Assembly (NCBI RefSeq): GCF_003058055.1 | Contig: NZ_QBTZ01000001.1 | Location: 746,501 to 810,500 of the forward strand | Direction: 5' to 3' | From: Acidovorax sp. 107 | Lineage (GTDB): Bacteria > Pseudomonadota > Gammaproteobacteria > Burkholderiales > Burkholderiaceae_C | Length of the DNA: 64,000 nt | Shown here: piece by piece, positions 36,536 through 46,456 of the stretch | How the letters are laid out: every line of letters begins with the position of its first letter | Numbering within the stretch: the first letter of the stretch is position 1 | Position numbers and translations under genes: made by a program | The notes under the pieces: generated by a model | What the model was told of the DNA's origin: nothing | Seen by the model: the letters and a program-made list of their open reading frames with translations, nothing else | Database searches by the model: none

Positions 36536-39500
36536 ATGAACAACAAACAAAAATTCGCATTGATTGGTGCAGCCGTTGTCACCATCTTTGTTGCCGGAAG
36601 CGGCGCGCAGACCACTCCCATGCCTGCCGTGGATCTCAGTGTGGGGCCTTTGGCCGTAACAACCCAGGCCGTGAATGTGGCCCTGGCGCTGTCGGTCGAG
36701 TTTCCCACCGCTGGCGCGGCCTATCGGACAAGTACATACGACCATACCCAAGAGTATTTGGGCTATTGGGATCCAAAAGGCTGCTACCAGTATGGCGATG
36801 TCTCTGACACGAGTACTTTGACTGGCAATTATTTTCGCCGCGTTGGCACGGTCGATAGCAGCAATTACTGCTCTGGTGGTGCTAGCTACAGCGGAAATGT
36901 GCTCAATTATGCAGCCACATCCTCCATTGACTTGCTGCGCTACGCGCTGACGGGGGGAAATCGTGTTCTGGATACATCCAGCCAAACCGTCCTGGGACGA
37001 GCATTTTTGCCTACAAACTTCAATGGCATTCGCAACGCGTCCTACTTCCCGCAAAAGGAGGTTCCAGCCAGCTTGGTCGGCTTGGTGACTCCCCAGTTTC
37101 TAACCCCTGGTGCGGCGACCAACTACACAGGGACGGTGTATTTCAACTCTTGTGATGATTTGCTGCTGGTTGGCAATGCTTCCACAGGTGGTACATGCGC
37201 AACACCGGGGAGCACCAACGCCTTCGGCCCCGTGATCGCAGACACCAGCAGTGCTTACACCGAGCAGGGTTTTGTAACCCCTCCGACCAACACCTCGACG
37301 ACGGTGTACGTGGTGGACCCCGCGGGCAAAAAAGAGTGGCGACGCACCCAACCACAAGCCACAACCACCGTCATGCCCAGTGGTTCAGACCCCAATGCGG
37401 GGACTTTGGTGCCAGAGGCAGTGACGCCGACCCCACGTAACACTACAGTTGTTTCGACGGGGCCGACCCCCCAATGGGCTGGGGATCCTCAAGTGGGCAC
37501 CATATATACCCTGACAGGCGCTTTGACGACCACTGTACCGCCTACCGGGGCGCCTGACACCTCACCCCAGGGATCGAGGTGGGATCCGAACGTGGCGGGT
37601 GCAGATACAAACCCCAGCAGTGCCCATGGCGTTCGCGATGGTGAAGGTTTGCTTTCTGAGTTGGCCGCCGGATCGCCGCAGACCGTTGTTCACACTTCAA
37701 ACCACAACGTCTGCCGATCAGGGACCACCAATATCCGGCTGCGGCTCAACAGTGCGGGCGACACTTGCACTGGCTCCGGCGGCTCCTCGAGTAATCGCAG
37801 CGTCACAACGTATGTGATGTACACCAAAAAGACCCTCTACAGGGAATACACCACCACTCCTGTCTATAACTATTACCAGGAGATTCCGACCTGGTATCAG
37901 ATGAGCCTGTACACCATTTATCGTGTCTACGGCACCAAACAGGTACGGATGAAGGCCAATGTACAAGTGTGCGACAGCACCGAAGCCACCACCCGGCAGG
38001 ACTCCGACGGTGTGAAACTTTGCAAGCGCTATCCAGACGACACGGCGGGGTCTGGCAACTACAAGCCCGTGGGTGAACTCCAGCGCAAAGCAGAGGGCGT
38101 CCGTGTATCAGCCTTTGGTTACGCCATGGAAGATGGCAATGGCCGCTATGGCGGCGTGCTGCGCGCACCCATGAAGTTCTTGGGCAACAAATATCGGGAT
38201 ACCAGCGGCGTCATTCAGTCAAATTCCCAGGCCGAGTGGGACGCGAGCACGGGGGTGTTCATCACCAACCCACTCAACGATGCCACCTACGGCATCAGTG
38301 GTGTCGCTAATTATCTGAACAAGTTCGGGAAGACCGGTAAATACAAAAGCAACGACCCGGTGGGTGAGCTTTATTACGAAGCACTGCGTTATTTTCAAGG
38401 CCTTCAACCTACCAGCACAGCCGTGAGCAGTTTGTCCACTGCGGGTTACGACAATTTTCCAATTTATACCTCGTGGACCGACCCTGTTCAAAATGCTTGC
38501 CAGCGGCGTAACTTCATTCTCACCATTGGTGATGTCAACACCCATTACGACAAACAACTCCCAGGGCACAAATCGCCCATAGGTGTGAATGAGACCACGA
38601 CCGACCCCGTGAGGGCAGCTGAGCCGATTCCCGGGGGGTCGTCTTCTCAAACATTCAATGCCGTGGACTGGACTAGGCTGTTGACCGGATTTGAAACCGG
38701 GACCAGCGCCAGTTACACGGATGCTCTGGGCCGGGCACAAAATACTTTGGGAAATCCCAATGTGGTGGCGGGTAACACGTCACTGGATACGAAAGCCACG
38801 GGTTCATCGTCCAGTGCATATTACTGGGCCGGCGCAGCTTATTGGGCTAACACGCAATCAATACGCCTAGATACTAAAACGGTCGATGGCACAGCCCAGA
38901 GCATGAAAGACATTCGTGTTAAGACGTTTACCATTGACGTCGACGAGGGTGGGAATGGCTCCATTGATGCCAACACCCGTGGTATCAAACCACGCAACAG
39001 CTCTTTCTTCCTTGCAGGGAAGTACGGCTGGTTTAACGACGCCAACGAAGATGGTAATCCGTTCAAAACTTCGGGCGGCTCGGTGAGCAACAAGGAGTGG
39101 GAAGACCCCGCAGCAGCGACGATCCCTGATGGCTATGTGCTGGCCAGTCAGGCGCAACGCATGATCGCAGGTATTCGCAAATTCTTCGGTGCTGTCAGCT
39201 CGCAAAGTGGCACGATCTCGGCATCCGCTGTCAGTTCTCAACGCTTTACGGCTCGCTCGCCCAACGGAGATTTTTATTCACCCAGCTTCAGCTCGGGGGA
39301 TTGGTCCGGCACGGTCATCAAGTCGGGGCTTAAACTGAATACCGCCACAAACGCCATCGAATCTCTACCCACCGTTACTTGGGATGCGGGCCAGATTTTG
39401 ACTGCCGGTTCTATTCTCACCTCAGCAGACACATCAGCCGATCCTTACCTCAAGCCTGCCGAGCGGAGGATTTTCACCTACAGGCGTGAAACAAGTGTTA

Positions 39501-41278
39501 GTCCAGGCATTGCTTTCACCTCTGCCAATCTGAGTCAGTTCGATACCGTGATGCGAAACGCTCTGAACAAGAATCCAGCCGACAACAGTACTGATAGTCT
39601 GGGCGAGCAACGGATTGACTATTTACGCGGAGTCCGCACGCAAGAGAATGCAACGACCAACGCCTTTCGTCGCCGCGCGAGTGTAATGGGCGACATCATC
39701 AACTCCGGACCTGTATTCAAGAAGGAAGTTGACGAGAACATTAAGGGGGATAGCGACTATCCGACTTTTGTGCAGTCGGTCGCCTCGCGGACCGCAACGG
39801 TTTATGTGGGCGCCAACGACGGTATGTTGCACGCACTTCGGGCTAGTGACGGGAAGGAACTGTTTGCATATGTGCCCTTGGCGGTGGCCACGACACTCAA
39901 CCGATTGACGAATCCCAGTTACCAACATACACCTTTCGTGGATGGCGTGCCAAGCGTCGGCGAGGCCAAAATTGGAACGAAATGGCGCACGGTTCTGGCC
40001 AGCGGTATGGGTGGGGGAGCCCAGGGGGTTTTTGCGCTGGATGTAACCGATCCAGACCACTTTGAAGATGGCTCAACGGATCAGAGCAAAGTGCTCTTTG
40101 AGTTTACTGACCAAGACGACCCCACGATGGGCAATGTGCTGACCCAACCCCAGTTGGTGAAGGTCAAGATTCCTGCTACGACCTCTGGAGGCTCCCCCAC
40201 CTACAAGTGGTTCATCGCTGTCAGCAGCGGATACAACAACTACGTAAATGACGGTACCGGTCGCTATCAAAGCGATGGCTCGCAAGCCATTTTCTTCCTG
40301 AGTCTCGACAAGGCTACGGGTGCTGCCTGGGCAGAAGGAACCAATTACTTCAAGATTGCCGTGCCAGCCAATAACACGACGACGGCAAATGGTTTGGCCA
40401 ACCCTGGCGTTTTGCTCGGTACCCAGGGCGAAGTCACCGCTCTGTACGCAGGCGATTTGCAAGGCCAGCTTTGGAAGCTGGATCTGAGCGAGGGGCTGAA
40501 TGCACAAAATATCACTGATGGAAAGATTCTCAGAGGCGGAACTACGCCGATGTTCACGGCCACGGCGCCTTCAGGGGCGCGCCAACCCATCACCACGCCG
40601 CCCATGATCGCCAACACCGGTCAAGGTGCCAATATGGTTGTGGTGGGCACGGGCAAGTTTATGGAAAAGACCGACGCCACCTCCACTGGGGTTCAATCCA
40701 TTTACGGCATCTGGGATGACAACGGCACAGCGACTTCGGACTTTGGCCTGACGCGCAGTGCGCTGGCCGTCAACGGTCTGTCTGAAGGCTCCACTGCAGT
40801 GGCCATTACACCGCCGACGACGAGCTATACGTTGGGGCGGGGCACTGGACAAAAGCGGGGCTGGTATTTTGATCTTGCTGCGAATCGGGAGCGGATCGCC
40901 GTGGAAGGCGCGCAGGGCTTCTCGACCATCACAATCAATTCGACAATTCCCACTGGGGATTGCTCAGGGGACGGTGATGGCCGGAGCTACACCTTGAATC
41001 CCATCACAGGTATTCCGGCGCTGCCCGTAGACCTCGGCACCGGTGGGGGCATGCTCGGTATCCCCATTTATTTGAGTGTAGAACTCGATGGGGGTAATTA
41101 TTCGACACGCTATACATCCGGCGCCAGAAGTTTCACGTCTGCAGAGCGGATCATCAGCCCTACTACGAAGCTAACGGGTGCGAATAACATCGCCAAGGTC
41201 AAATCCTCACAGCTTCTACAAGATACCGTCCGCTCTGGGCGGGTCAGCTGGCGGGAAGTGCGCGACTTTAAGGACTAA
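36536..41278 (+). CDS. pilY1: Type IV pilus tip adhesin/assembly protein PilY1
   Basis: Large secreted protein of 1580 residues. The signal peptide is about residues 1-26 (FALIGAAVVTIFVAGSGA). The N-terminal half is beta-rich and Thr/Ser/Gly-rich and retains the PilY1 core segments YYEALRYFQGLQ, NACQRRNFILTIGDVNTHYD (about residue 655) and KYGWFNDANEDGNPF (about 830). An acidic DVDEGGNGSID near 801 resembles a calcium loop. The C-terminal PilC/PilY beta-propeller starts about residue 1087 (VYVGANDGMLHALRASDGKE) and includes ASGMGGGAQGVFALDVTDPD. A classical DxSxS MIDAS motif was not found. PilY1 primes pilus assembly and mediates adhesion and surface sensing. Confidence 0.93.
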   Translation: MNNKQKFALIGAAVVTIFVAGSGAQTTPMPAVDLSVGPLAVTTQAVNVALALSVEFPTAGAAYRTSTYDHTQEYLGYWDPKGCYQYGDVSDTSTLTGNYFRRVGTVDSSNYCSGGASYSGNVLNYAATSSIDLLRYALTGGNRVLDTSSQTVLGRAFLPTNFNGIRNASYFPQKEVPASLVGLVTPQFLTPGAATNYTGTVYFNSCDDLLLVGNASTGGTCATPGSTNAFGPVIADTSSAYTEQGFVTPPTNTSTTVYVVDPAGKKEWRRTQPQATTTVMPSGSDPNAGTLVPEAVTPTPRNTTVVSTGPTPQWAGDPQVGTIYTLTGALTTTVPPTGAPDTSPQGSRWDPNVAGADTNPSSAHGVRDGEGLLSELAAGSPQTVVHTSNHNVCRSGTTNIRLRLNSAGDTCTGSGGSSSNRSVTTYVMYTKKTLYREYTTTPVYNYYQEIPTWYQMSLYTIYRVYGTKQVRMKANVQVCDSTEATTRQDSDGVKLCKRYPDDTAGSGNYKPVGELQRKAEGVRVSAFGYAMEDGNGRYGGVLRAPMKFLGNKYRDTSGVIQSNSQAEWDASTGVFITNPLNDATYGISGVANYLNKFGKTGKYKSNDPVGELYYEALRYFQGLQPTSTAVSSLSTAGYDNFPIYTSWTDPVQNACQRRNFILTIGDVNTHYDKQLPGHKSPIGVNETTTDPVRAAEPIPGGSSSQTFNAVDWTRLLTGFETGTSASYTDALGRAQNTLGNPNVVAGNTSLDTKATGSSSSAYYWAGAAYWANTQSIRLDTKTVDGTAQSMKDIRVKTFTIDVDEGGNGSIDANTRGIKPRNSSFFLAGKYGWFNDANEDGNPFKTSGGSVSNKEWEDPAAATIPDGYVLASQAQRMIAGIRKFFGAVSSQSGTISASAVSSQRFTARSPNGDFYSPSFSSGDWSGTVIKSGLKLNTATNAIESLPTVTWDAGQILTAGSILTSADTSADPYLKPAERRIFTYRRETSVSPGIAFTSANLSQFDTVMRNALNKNPADNSTDSLGEQRIDYLRGVRTQENATTNAFRRRASVMGDIINSGPVFKKEVDENIKGDSDYPTFVQSVASRTATVYVGANDGMLHALRASDGKELFAYVPLAVATTLNRLTNPSYQHTPFVDGVPSVGEAKIGTKWRTVLASGMGGGAQGVFALDVTDPDHFEDGSTDQSKVLFEFTDQDDPTMGNVLTQPQLVKVKIPATTSGGSPTYKWFIAVSSGYNNYVNDGTGRYQSDGSQAIFFLSLDKATGAAWAEGTNYFKIAVPANNTTTANGLANPGVLLGTQGEVTALYAGDLQGQLWKLDLSEGLNAQNITDGKILRGGTTPMFTATAPSGARQPITTPPMIANTGQGANMVVVGTGKFMEKTDATSTGVQSIYGIWDDNGTATSDFGLTRSALAVNGLSEGSTAVAITPPTTSYTLGRGTGQKRGWYFDLAANRERIAVEGAQGFSTITINSTIPTGDCSGDGDGRSYTLNPITGIPALPVDLGTGGGMLGIPIYLSVELDGGNYSTRYTSGARSFTSAERIISPTTKLTGANNIAKVKSSQLLQDTVRSGRVSWREVRDFKD

Positions 41279-41754
41279 TGATGCATCGATCAAAAAAAGA
41301 AACGGGATTCACCCTCATAGAGTTGATGATAACGGTGGCTATCGTCGGAATATTGGCCGCCGTCGGCTACCCTGCGTTCACCGATCAAATTCGCAAGGGA
41401 CGGCGGGCCGAGTGCCGTAGCGGATTAATGCAATCCATGCAGCAACAGGAACGATATTTCAGTCAATTCAATCAGTATGTCACTTTTGCCGACGGCGCAA
41501 CGACGGCAAAAACAAAAGCGTTCTCAGGTGATTCGCTCGCAAAGAGTGCTTGCAGTATTGCGGCAGTTCAGTGCACCAGTGGCGGAACGAACCTGCCCCT
41601 GAACCAATGTGTCGACCTGCAGGCTACGGTCCGCAGTGGTAGTGACCCTGTCAGCATGTTGTCCGTCAATAGCAATGGCGACAAAGGCTGCACTGTAGAT
41701 GGAAGCACCAAAAAAGCGCCGTCAGACACCATTCCAGAGAAATGTTGGCCATGA
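41278..41754 (+). CDS. pilE: Type IV pilin, PilE-like minor pilin
   Basis: 158 residues (157 if the second ATG is used). The prepilin peptidase site is KETG-FTLIELMITVAIVGIL, followed by AAVGYPAFTDQIRKGRRAEC, a PilE-type mature N-terminus. Several cysteines in the C-terminal half could form a D-loop disulfide (for example SACS, VQCTS, NQCVD and EKCWP). The start overlaps the pilY1 stop. Its place at the end of the pilVWXY1 cluster marks it as a minor pilin, not the main fibre subunit. Confidence 0.9.
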   Translation: MMHRSKKETGFTLIELMITVAIVGILAAVGYPAFTDQIRKGRRAECRSGLMQSMQQQERYFSQFNQYVTFADGATTAKTKAFSGDSLAKSACSIAAVQCTSGGTNLPLNQCVDLQATVRSGSDPVSMLSVNSNGDKGCTVDGSTKKAPSDTIPEKCWP

Positions 41755-42296
41755 ATCGACAACGCCTTGGCATATTAGGATTCACTCTGATCGAGTTGAT
41801 GGTTGTCATTGCCTTGATTGCCATACTGGCCAGTCTGGCTGCCCCTAGTTTTCAACGAAGTGTTGCCCAACGAAAAGTCAGTGAGGCTGCCAGTGACTTG
41901 ATGGTATCAACGTTACAGGCGCGCAGTGCGGCAATCACTAACAATCAACAAGCCATTGTTGAACCATTGGTTGTAACCGACTGGAGTAGAGGTTGGCGCA
42001 TTTATGTTGATGTAGACAAGGACAAGGCCTATACGGCGGGCACCGACACACTCGTCAGCACGGTACCTGCAAAGGCCGATAGCATAGGAACCAACGAAAT
42101 AATTCCTAGCACCCTCACGCTCATTGGGTTCAATTCCACCGGGTATTTACTAGAGAGCACTGCAGGCAGAGTCGTTTTTTCCTCTGCCGTCATCCCTTCA
42201 AGTCAATACAGGAAGGGCGTCGCTTTTTCAAGAACCGGACGAGTTCGGCTTTGTGAAAGCAATTCAATAAAAAATGAATGTTCTGGTTCTGAATGA
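41751..42296 (+). CDS. fimT: GspH/FimT family pseudopilin
   Basis: 181 residues from the ATG that overlaps the pilE stop (ATGA). The prepilin peptidase site is ILG-FTLIELMVVIALIAIL, followed by ASLAAPSFQRSVAQRKVSEA ASDL and LQARSAAITNNQQAIVEPL, the GspH/FimT pattern. The C-terminus GVAFSRTGRVRLCESNS is the usual closing beta strand. In many relatives FimT is first in the cluster; here it is last. AT content is highest in this gene and just after it. Confidence 0.88.
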   Translation: MNRQRLGILGFTLIELMVVIALIAILASLAAPSFQRSVAQRKVSEAASDLMVSTLQARSAAITNNQQAIVEPLVVTDWSRGWRIYVDVDKDKAYTAGTDTLVSTVPAKADSIGTNEIIPSTLTLIGFNSTGYLLESTAGRVVFSSAVIPSSQYRKGVAFSRTGRVRLCESNSIKNECSGSE

Positions 42297-42399
42297 TTTA
42301 ATAATAATTAAATTATTAAGATAGATGTGAAGCGTGAAGGCGGAGGCCTGTCGGTTAATGTGGTTGTGAAATTGATGATTTCTCCCCTGTTGATTATTA
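42297..42399. other. AT-rich tail behind the pilus operon
   Basis: Immediately after the fimT stop an all-A/T inverted repeat (TAATAATT and AATTATTA, 42302-42318) is followed by more A+T-rich sequence. No T-run of terminator type directly follows. It leads into the decayed IS481-type transposase on the other strand. Confidence 0.4.
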
Positions 42400-43090
42400 T
42401 TTGCAATTAATTGCAGTTTTCGTGCGATCGTGAGGCCGCGTGTGGAATGGCTCTGGGTGTTTATGAAGCAACTCTTTCATGCTTGGCATAGTCGTCTTGC
42501 TGCACAGCGCTGACTGCGGCAACTGATAGTGGTACACGGCCACAAGATTCAGAAAGGTCAGCTCCATATCTTTGGAGCGGGTTGAATCGGTGGGTATTCA
42601 AAACCTCCGCTATTCACGCTTTGAAGCGCCCCACCATGTCATTGGTTCTCAGGATGCCGGTCTGGGCCAGCCGGTGCTCGATGCCAAACTTCTTGTGCAG
42701 CCCATCGAACTCATCGTTGTCGCAGGCTCGAGTTCCCCGCTGGCAAACAGGTGATCTATGAACTCTCAGCTGTTTTGGGTCCGCAGTTTGGTGATCCTGA
42801 TCGGATAGGCCCTGTGCAGTGTTCTGGGTAAGGCTTGTTTACTGGCGGCCATCTTGTAGGACTTGAGTTATACGAGCACCCAACACATGGCCCTGTCGCT
42901 GACGATCTGTAGGCGATGCGTCGTGTGCGAGCGGTCCCCTGATGGCTCGCGCCTTTTCCGATTAAAGGCAGTCTGCTCGGTAATGCGTGAAAGTGCTGGG
43001 CCAGGACACCTGTGGTCTCGTTGCTGGCAGGAATCTCGGCACGCACTAGCCGGGTTCGCGCGGGCGTTCTTATGTGGGGCAATCAGCGTG
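42400..43090 (-). pseudogene. IS481-family transposase, decayed (frameshifts and internal deletion)
   Basis: Read on the minus strand in shifting frames, fragments of an IS481 transposase appear in the right order. From the right they are a HKNAR...P.S.AEIPASNETTGVLAQHF-like start, then an RSHT.HRLQ segment, DRAMCWVLV, CPIRITKL (as PIRITKLRT), EFIDHLFASGELEPAT, IEHRLAQTGILRTNDMVGRF, and SKDMELTFLNLVAVYHYQLP with QSALCSKTTMPSMKELLHKH. About 100 residues are missing between the RSHT and DRA segments, removing part of the catalytic core, and at least three frameshifts or stops are needed. It marks the right border of the pilus island. Confidence 0.75.
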
Positions 43091-43240
43091 GCTTCATCCC
43101 CGGTTCGATTAACAAGACTCTATTAACTGTTGCAAAACTGCTCGGACCATGAAGAGGTCATAGTGTTTGGAGTCGATGCAATCGTCTGGGATGCGGCAAC
43201 TAATCAACGACACAGGTCAATTTCCCTTCGTAGTCACTAT

Positions 43241-43265
43241 CTTGAAATTTGGTGCGTCCCGCCTC
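43241..43265 (+). promoter_or_regulatory. Candidate sigma-32 promoter of clpB
   Basis: CTTGAAA at 43241-43247, then 10 bases, then CCCGCCTC. The -35 is perfect for sigma-32 and the -10 partial. The same CTTGAAA-N10-CC arrangement is present before hsp20 in this window, and clpB is a classical heat-shock gene. Confidence 0.45.
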
Positions 43266-43295
43266 AAGTTCAGTGCAATTCGGAGGACTTAGACC

Positions 43296-45902
43296 ATGCG
43301 TCTCGACAAATTCACCACCAAATTTCAAGAAGCCTTGAGCGATGCCCAGAGCATCGCGCTGGGAAATGATCACGCCTACATTGAGCCTGTGCACGTGCTC
43401 CAGGCCATGTTGCAGCAGGACGACGGCCCCAAGGCGCTGTTGCAGCGGGCGGGCGCCAATGTGCCGGGCCTGTTGGCTGGTGCTGAGGCGGCTGTCAAGC
43501 GCCTGCCGCAGGTGCAGGGCAACGATCAGGTTCAAGGAGGCCCTGAGCTGGGCCGTGTCCTGCAGGCCACCGAAAAGGAGGCCATCAAGCGCGGCGATCA
43601 GTTCATCGCCAGCGAGCTTTTCTTGCTCGCCCTGATCGACAGCAAGGGCGATGCCGCCAAAGTTGCCAAGGACAATGGCCTCACGCGCAAGAGCCTGGAG
43701 GCCGCGATTGAGGCTGTGCGTGGCGGTCAGAAAATGGACAGTGCCGAGGCAGAGGGCCAGCGCGGCGCGCTGGCCAAATACTGCCTGGATCTCACCGAAC
43801 GGGCACGCATGGGCAAGCTCGACCCCGTGATCGGCCGCGACGACGAGATCCGCCGCGCCATCCAGGTGCTGCAGCGTCGCACCAAGAACAACCCGGTGCT
43901 GATCGGCGAGCCGGGCGTGGGAAAAACCGCCATCGTCGAAGGCCTGGCCCAGCGCATCGTCGCGGGCGAGGTGCCCGAGTCGCTCAAGGGCAAGCGCGTG
44001 CTGTCGCTCGACATGGCTGCGTTGCTGGCGGGCGCCAAGTTCCGGGGCGAATTTGAAGAGCGACTGAAAAGCGTACTCAACGAGTTGGCCAAAGACGAGG
44101 GCCAGACCATTGTCTTCATTGACGAGCTGCACACCATGGTGGGCGCAGGCAAGGGCGAGGGGGCGATGGATGCGGGCAACATGCTCAAGCCTGCCCTGGC
44201 GCGTGGCGAACTGCACTGCGTGGGCGCGACCACGCTCGACGAATACCGCAAGTACATCGAAAAGGACGCCGCGCTGGAGCGGCGCTTCCAGAAGATCCTC
44301 GTGGGAGAGCCCAGCGTGGAGGCGACGATTGCCATCTTGCGTGGCTTGCAAGAAAAGTACGAAGTGCACCATGGTGTGGACATCACCGACCCGGCCATCG
44401 TGGCTGCGGCGGAGCTGTCCAACCGCTACATCACGGATCGTTTCTTGCCCGACAAGGCGATTGATTTGATCGACGAGGCGGCGTCCAAGATCAAGATCGA
44501 GATGGACTCCAAGCCCGAGGTGATGGATAAGCTTGACCGTCGCCTGATCCAGCTGCAGATCGAGCGCGAGGCCGTGCGCCGCGAGAAGGACGAGTCCTCG
44601 CAAAAACGCTTTGCGCTCATCGAAGAAGAGATCGCCAAGCTGCAAAAGGAAATTGCCGACTACGACGAGATCTGGCAGTCCGAAAAGGCCCAGGCACAAG
44701 GCAGCGCCCATGTGCGCGAAGCCATCGACAAGCTCAAGTTCCAGATCGAAGAATTCACCCGCAAGGGCGACTTCAACAAGGTGGCCGAGCTGCAATACGG
44801 CAAGCTGCCCGACCTGGAAAAACAACTGAAAGAAGCGCAGGCACAAGAGGCCGGCAAGGATGGTGCGCCCGCCACGCGCCGCCTGCTGCGCACGCAAGTG
44901 GGCGCCGAAGAGATCGCCGAGGTGGTGAGCCGCGCCACGGGCATACCTGTGGCCAAGATGATGCAGGGTGAGAAAGACAAGCTCTTGCAGATGGAGGCCA
45001 AACTGCACGAGCGTGTGGTGGGTCAGCAAGAGGCGATTGCCGCCGTGGCCAATGCCATCCGCCGCTCGCGTTCGGGCCTGTCGGACCCGAACCGCCCCAC
45101 CGGCTCGTTCCTGTTCCTCGGCCCCACCGGCGTGGGCAAGACCGAGCTGTGCAAGGCGCTGGCGGGCTTTCTGTTCGACAGCGAGGACCACTTGATCCGC
45201 ATCGACATGAGCGAGTTCATGGAGAAGCACTCCGTGGCCCGCCTGATCGGGGCACCGCCCGGGTACGTAGGGTATGAAGAGGGCGGCTACTTGACCGAGG
45301 CCGTGCGCCGCAAGCCCTACAGCGTGCTGCTGCTCGACGAGGTGGAAAAGGCCCACCCCGATGTGTTCAACGTGTTGCTGCAAGTGCTCGACGATGGCCG
45401 CCTGACCGATGGCCAGGGCCGCACCGTGGACTTCAAGAACACGGTGATCGTGATGACGAGCAACATCGGCTCCCACCTGATCCAGGCCATGGTGGGGCAA
45501 GACACGGACGACATCAAGGAAGCGGTGTGGGGCGAGCTCAAGAACCACTTCCGGCCGGAGTTCCTCAACCGCATTGACGAGACGGTAGTGTTCCACGCGC
45601 TCGATGCGCAGCACATTGCCTCGATTGCCAAGATCCAGCTGCAGTTGTTGCAATCCCGGTTGGCCAAGATGGATTTGGAATTGCAGGTGTCCGACGCCGC
45701 CTTGGCAGAATTGGCCAAGGTGGGGTTTGACCCGGTGTTTGGTGCACGGCCGCTCAAGCGCGCGATCCAGCAGCGCATCGAGAACCCGCTGTCCAAGCTG
45801 TTGCTGGAAGGGCGCTTCCCGCCCAAGAGTGTGATTCCGGTGACCGTGAACCCTGTGCTGGAACCGGGTGTGTTCCAGTTTGGTGTCGCTGCGCAAGAGT
45901 GA
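43296..45902 (+). CDS. clpB: ATP-dependent disaggregase chaperone ClpB
   Basis: Hexameric Hsp100 of 868 residues that extracts proteins from aggregates with DnaK. The N-terminal Clp repeats cover about residues 1-145. NBD1 has Walker [19 protein letters not shown] and Walker [15 protein letters not shown]. The ClpB-specific coiled-coil middle domain (about 400-525) is rich in Lys, Glu and Gln. NBD2 has Walker [18 protein letters not shown] and Walker [15 protein letters not shown], and the C-terminal domain includes [20 protein letters not shown]. Length is normal for the family. GGAGG precedes the ATG. Confidence 0.97.
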   Translation: MRLDKFTTKFQEALSDAQSIALGNDHAYIEPVHVLQAMLQQDDGPKALLQRAGANVPGLLAGAEAAVKRLPQVQGNDQVQGGPELGRVLQATEKEAIKRGDQFIASELFLLALIDSKGDAAKVAKDNGLTRKSLEAAIEAVRGGQKMDSAEAEGQRGALAKYCLDLTERARMGKLDPVIGRDDEIRRAIQVLQRRTKNNPVLIGEPGVGKTAIVEGLAQRIVAGEVPESLKGKRVLSLDMAALLAGAKFRGEFEERLKSVLNELAKDEGQTIVFIDELHTMVGAGKGEGAMDAGNMLKPALARGELHCVGATTLDEYRKYIEKDAALERRFQKILVGEPSVEATIAILRGLQEKYEVHHGVDITDPAIVAAAELSNRYITDRFLPDKAIDLIDEAASKIKIEMDSKPEVMDKLDRRLIQLQIEREAVRREKDESSQKRFALIEEEIAKLQKEIADYDEIWQSEKAQAQGSAHVREAIDKLKFQIEEFTRKGDFNKVAELQYGKLPDLEKQLKEAQAQEAGKDGAPATRRLLRTQVGAEEIAEVVSRATGIPVAKMMQGEKDKLLQMEAKLHERVVGQQEAIAAVANAIRRSRSGLSDPNRPTGSFLFLGPTGVGKTELCKALAGFLFDSEDHLIRIDMSEFMEKHSVARLIGAPPGYVGYEEGGYLTEAVRRKPYSVLLLDEVEKAHPDVFNVLLQVLDDGRLTDGQGRTVDFKNTVIVMTSNIGSHLIQAMVGQDTDDIKEAVWGELKNHFRPEFLNRIDETVVFHALDAQHIASIAKIQLQLLQSRLAKMDLELQVSDAALAELAKVGFDPVFGARPLKRAIQQRIENPLSKLLLEGRFPPKSVIPVTVNPVLEPGVFQFGVAAQE

Positions 45903-45977
45903 TTCGGGCTCGGGAAGGGGGGTGGCGAGGGGTAGCGCTGCAATCCCCTTCCTGAAGATGTGAAGGAGAGGTGTCGT

Positions 45978-46328
45978 TTGGATGAATTTGTTGCGGGCGT
46001 TGTGCGCCTGTTGCTGCGGGTCGTGGTCATCGCCATGGGGCTGGTGCTCTTTGCCAGCCTGCTGGTTGCGGCCGTGTTGCTGGCACTGGTGTGGGCGCTG
46101 CGTGCAGGCTGGGCGCGCCTCACGGGGCGGCCGGTGACGCCGTGGGTGATGCGCGTGGACCCTCGCAAGGGCGTCAATACCGTTTTTCGTTCTACTGAGC
46201 GTTGGTCCTCCGCGCGACGTGGCGAAGCGCCTGTCGACGCTGCAGGAGACGCCTCTACATCGCGCCGTGGGGGCGTTCTGCCGGGGGCGGCCCAGGTCAC
46301 CGATGTGGAAGCGCGTGAAGTCCGGTGA
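45978..46328 (+). CDS. Hypothetical small membrane protein
   Basis: About 116 residues. One long hydrophobic segment or two helices fill residues 3-40 (VVVIAMGLVLFASLLVAAVL and LALVWALRAGW), followed by a basic, polar C-terminus without recognisable motifs. The likely start is TTG 45978, which has AAGGAGAGG six bases upstream; a GTG at 45960 in the same frame lacks one. It follows clpB by 75 bp in the same direction and could be co-transcribed. I do not recognise the family. Confidence 0.6.
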   Translation: MDEFVAGVVRLLLRVVVIAMGLVLFASLLVAAVLLALVWALRAGWARLTGRPVTPWVMRVDPRKGVNTVFRSTERWSSARRGEAPVDAAGDASTSRRGGVLPGAAQVTDVEAREVR

Positions 46329-46456
46329 TGTGTCGATGACAGTCCCTGCGCCATAGTCCGCCCACACACGCACGGGTTGTTCGCCAGCGGATTCCAACCT
46401 GGGCTGGTCAGCCTTTTTTTGGACGCGCCCATCGGGGTGTCTTCTATCATCCGACC

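Noticed and set aside
42572..43126. Short open frames between fimT and clpB taken as possible small genes
   Set aside because: Minus-strand frames read as pieces of an IS481-type transposase; the plus-strand ones are their complements.
46412..46431. GGCT-GGTC-AGCC followed by seven T residues, a possible terminator before the CalB-like gene
   Set aside because: A 4-bp stem is too weak to claim, and the element lies only 26 bp before a start codon.
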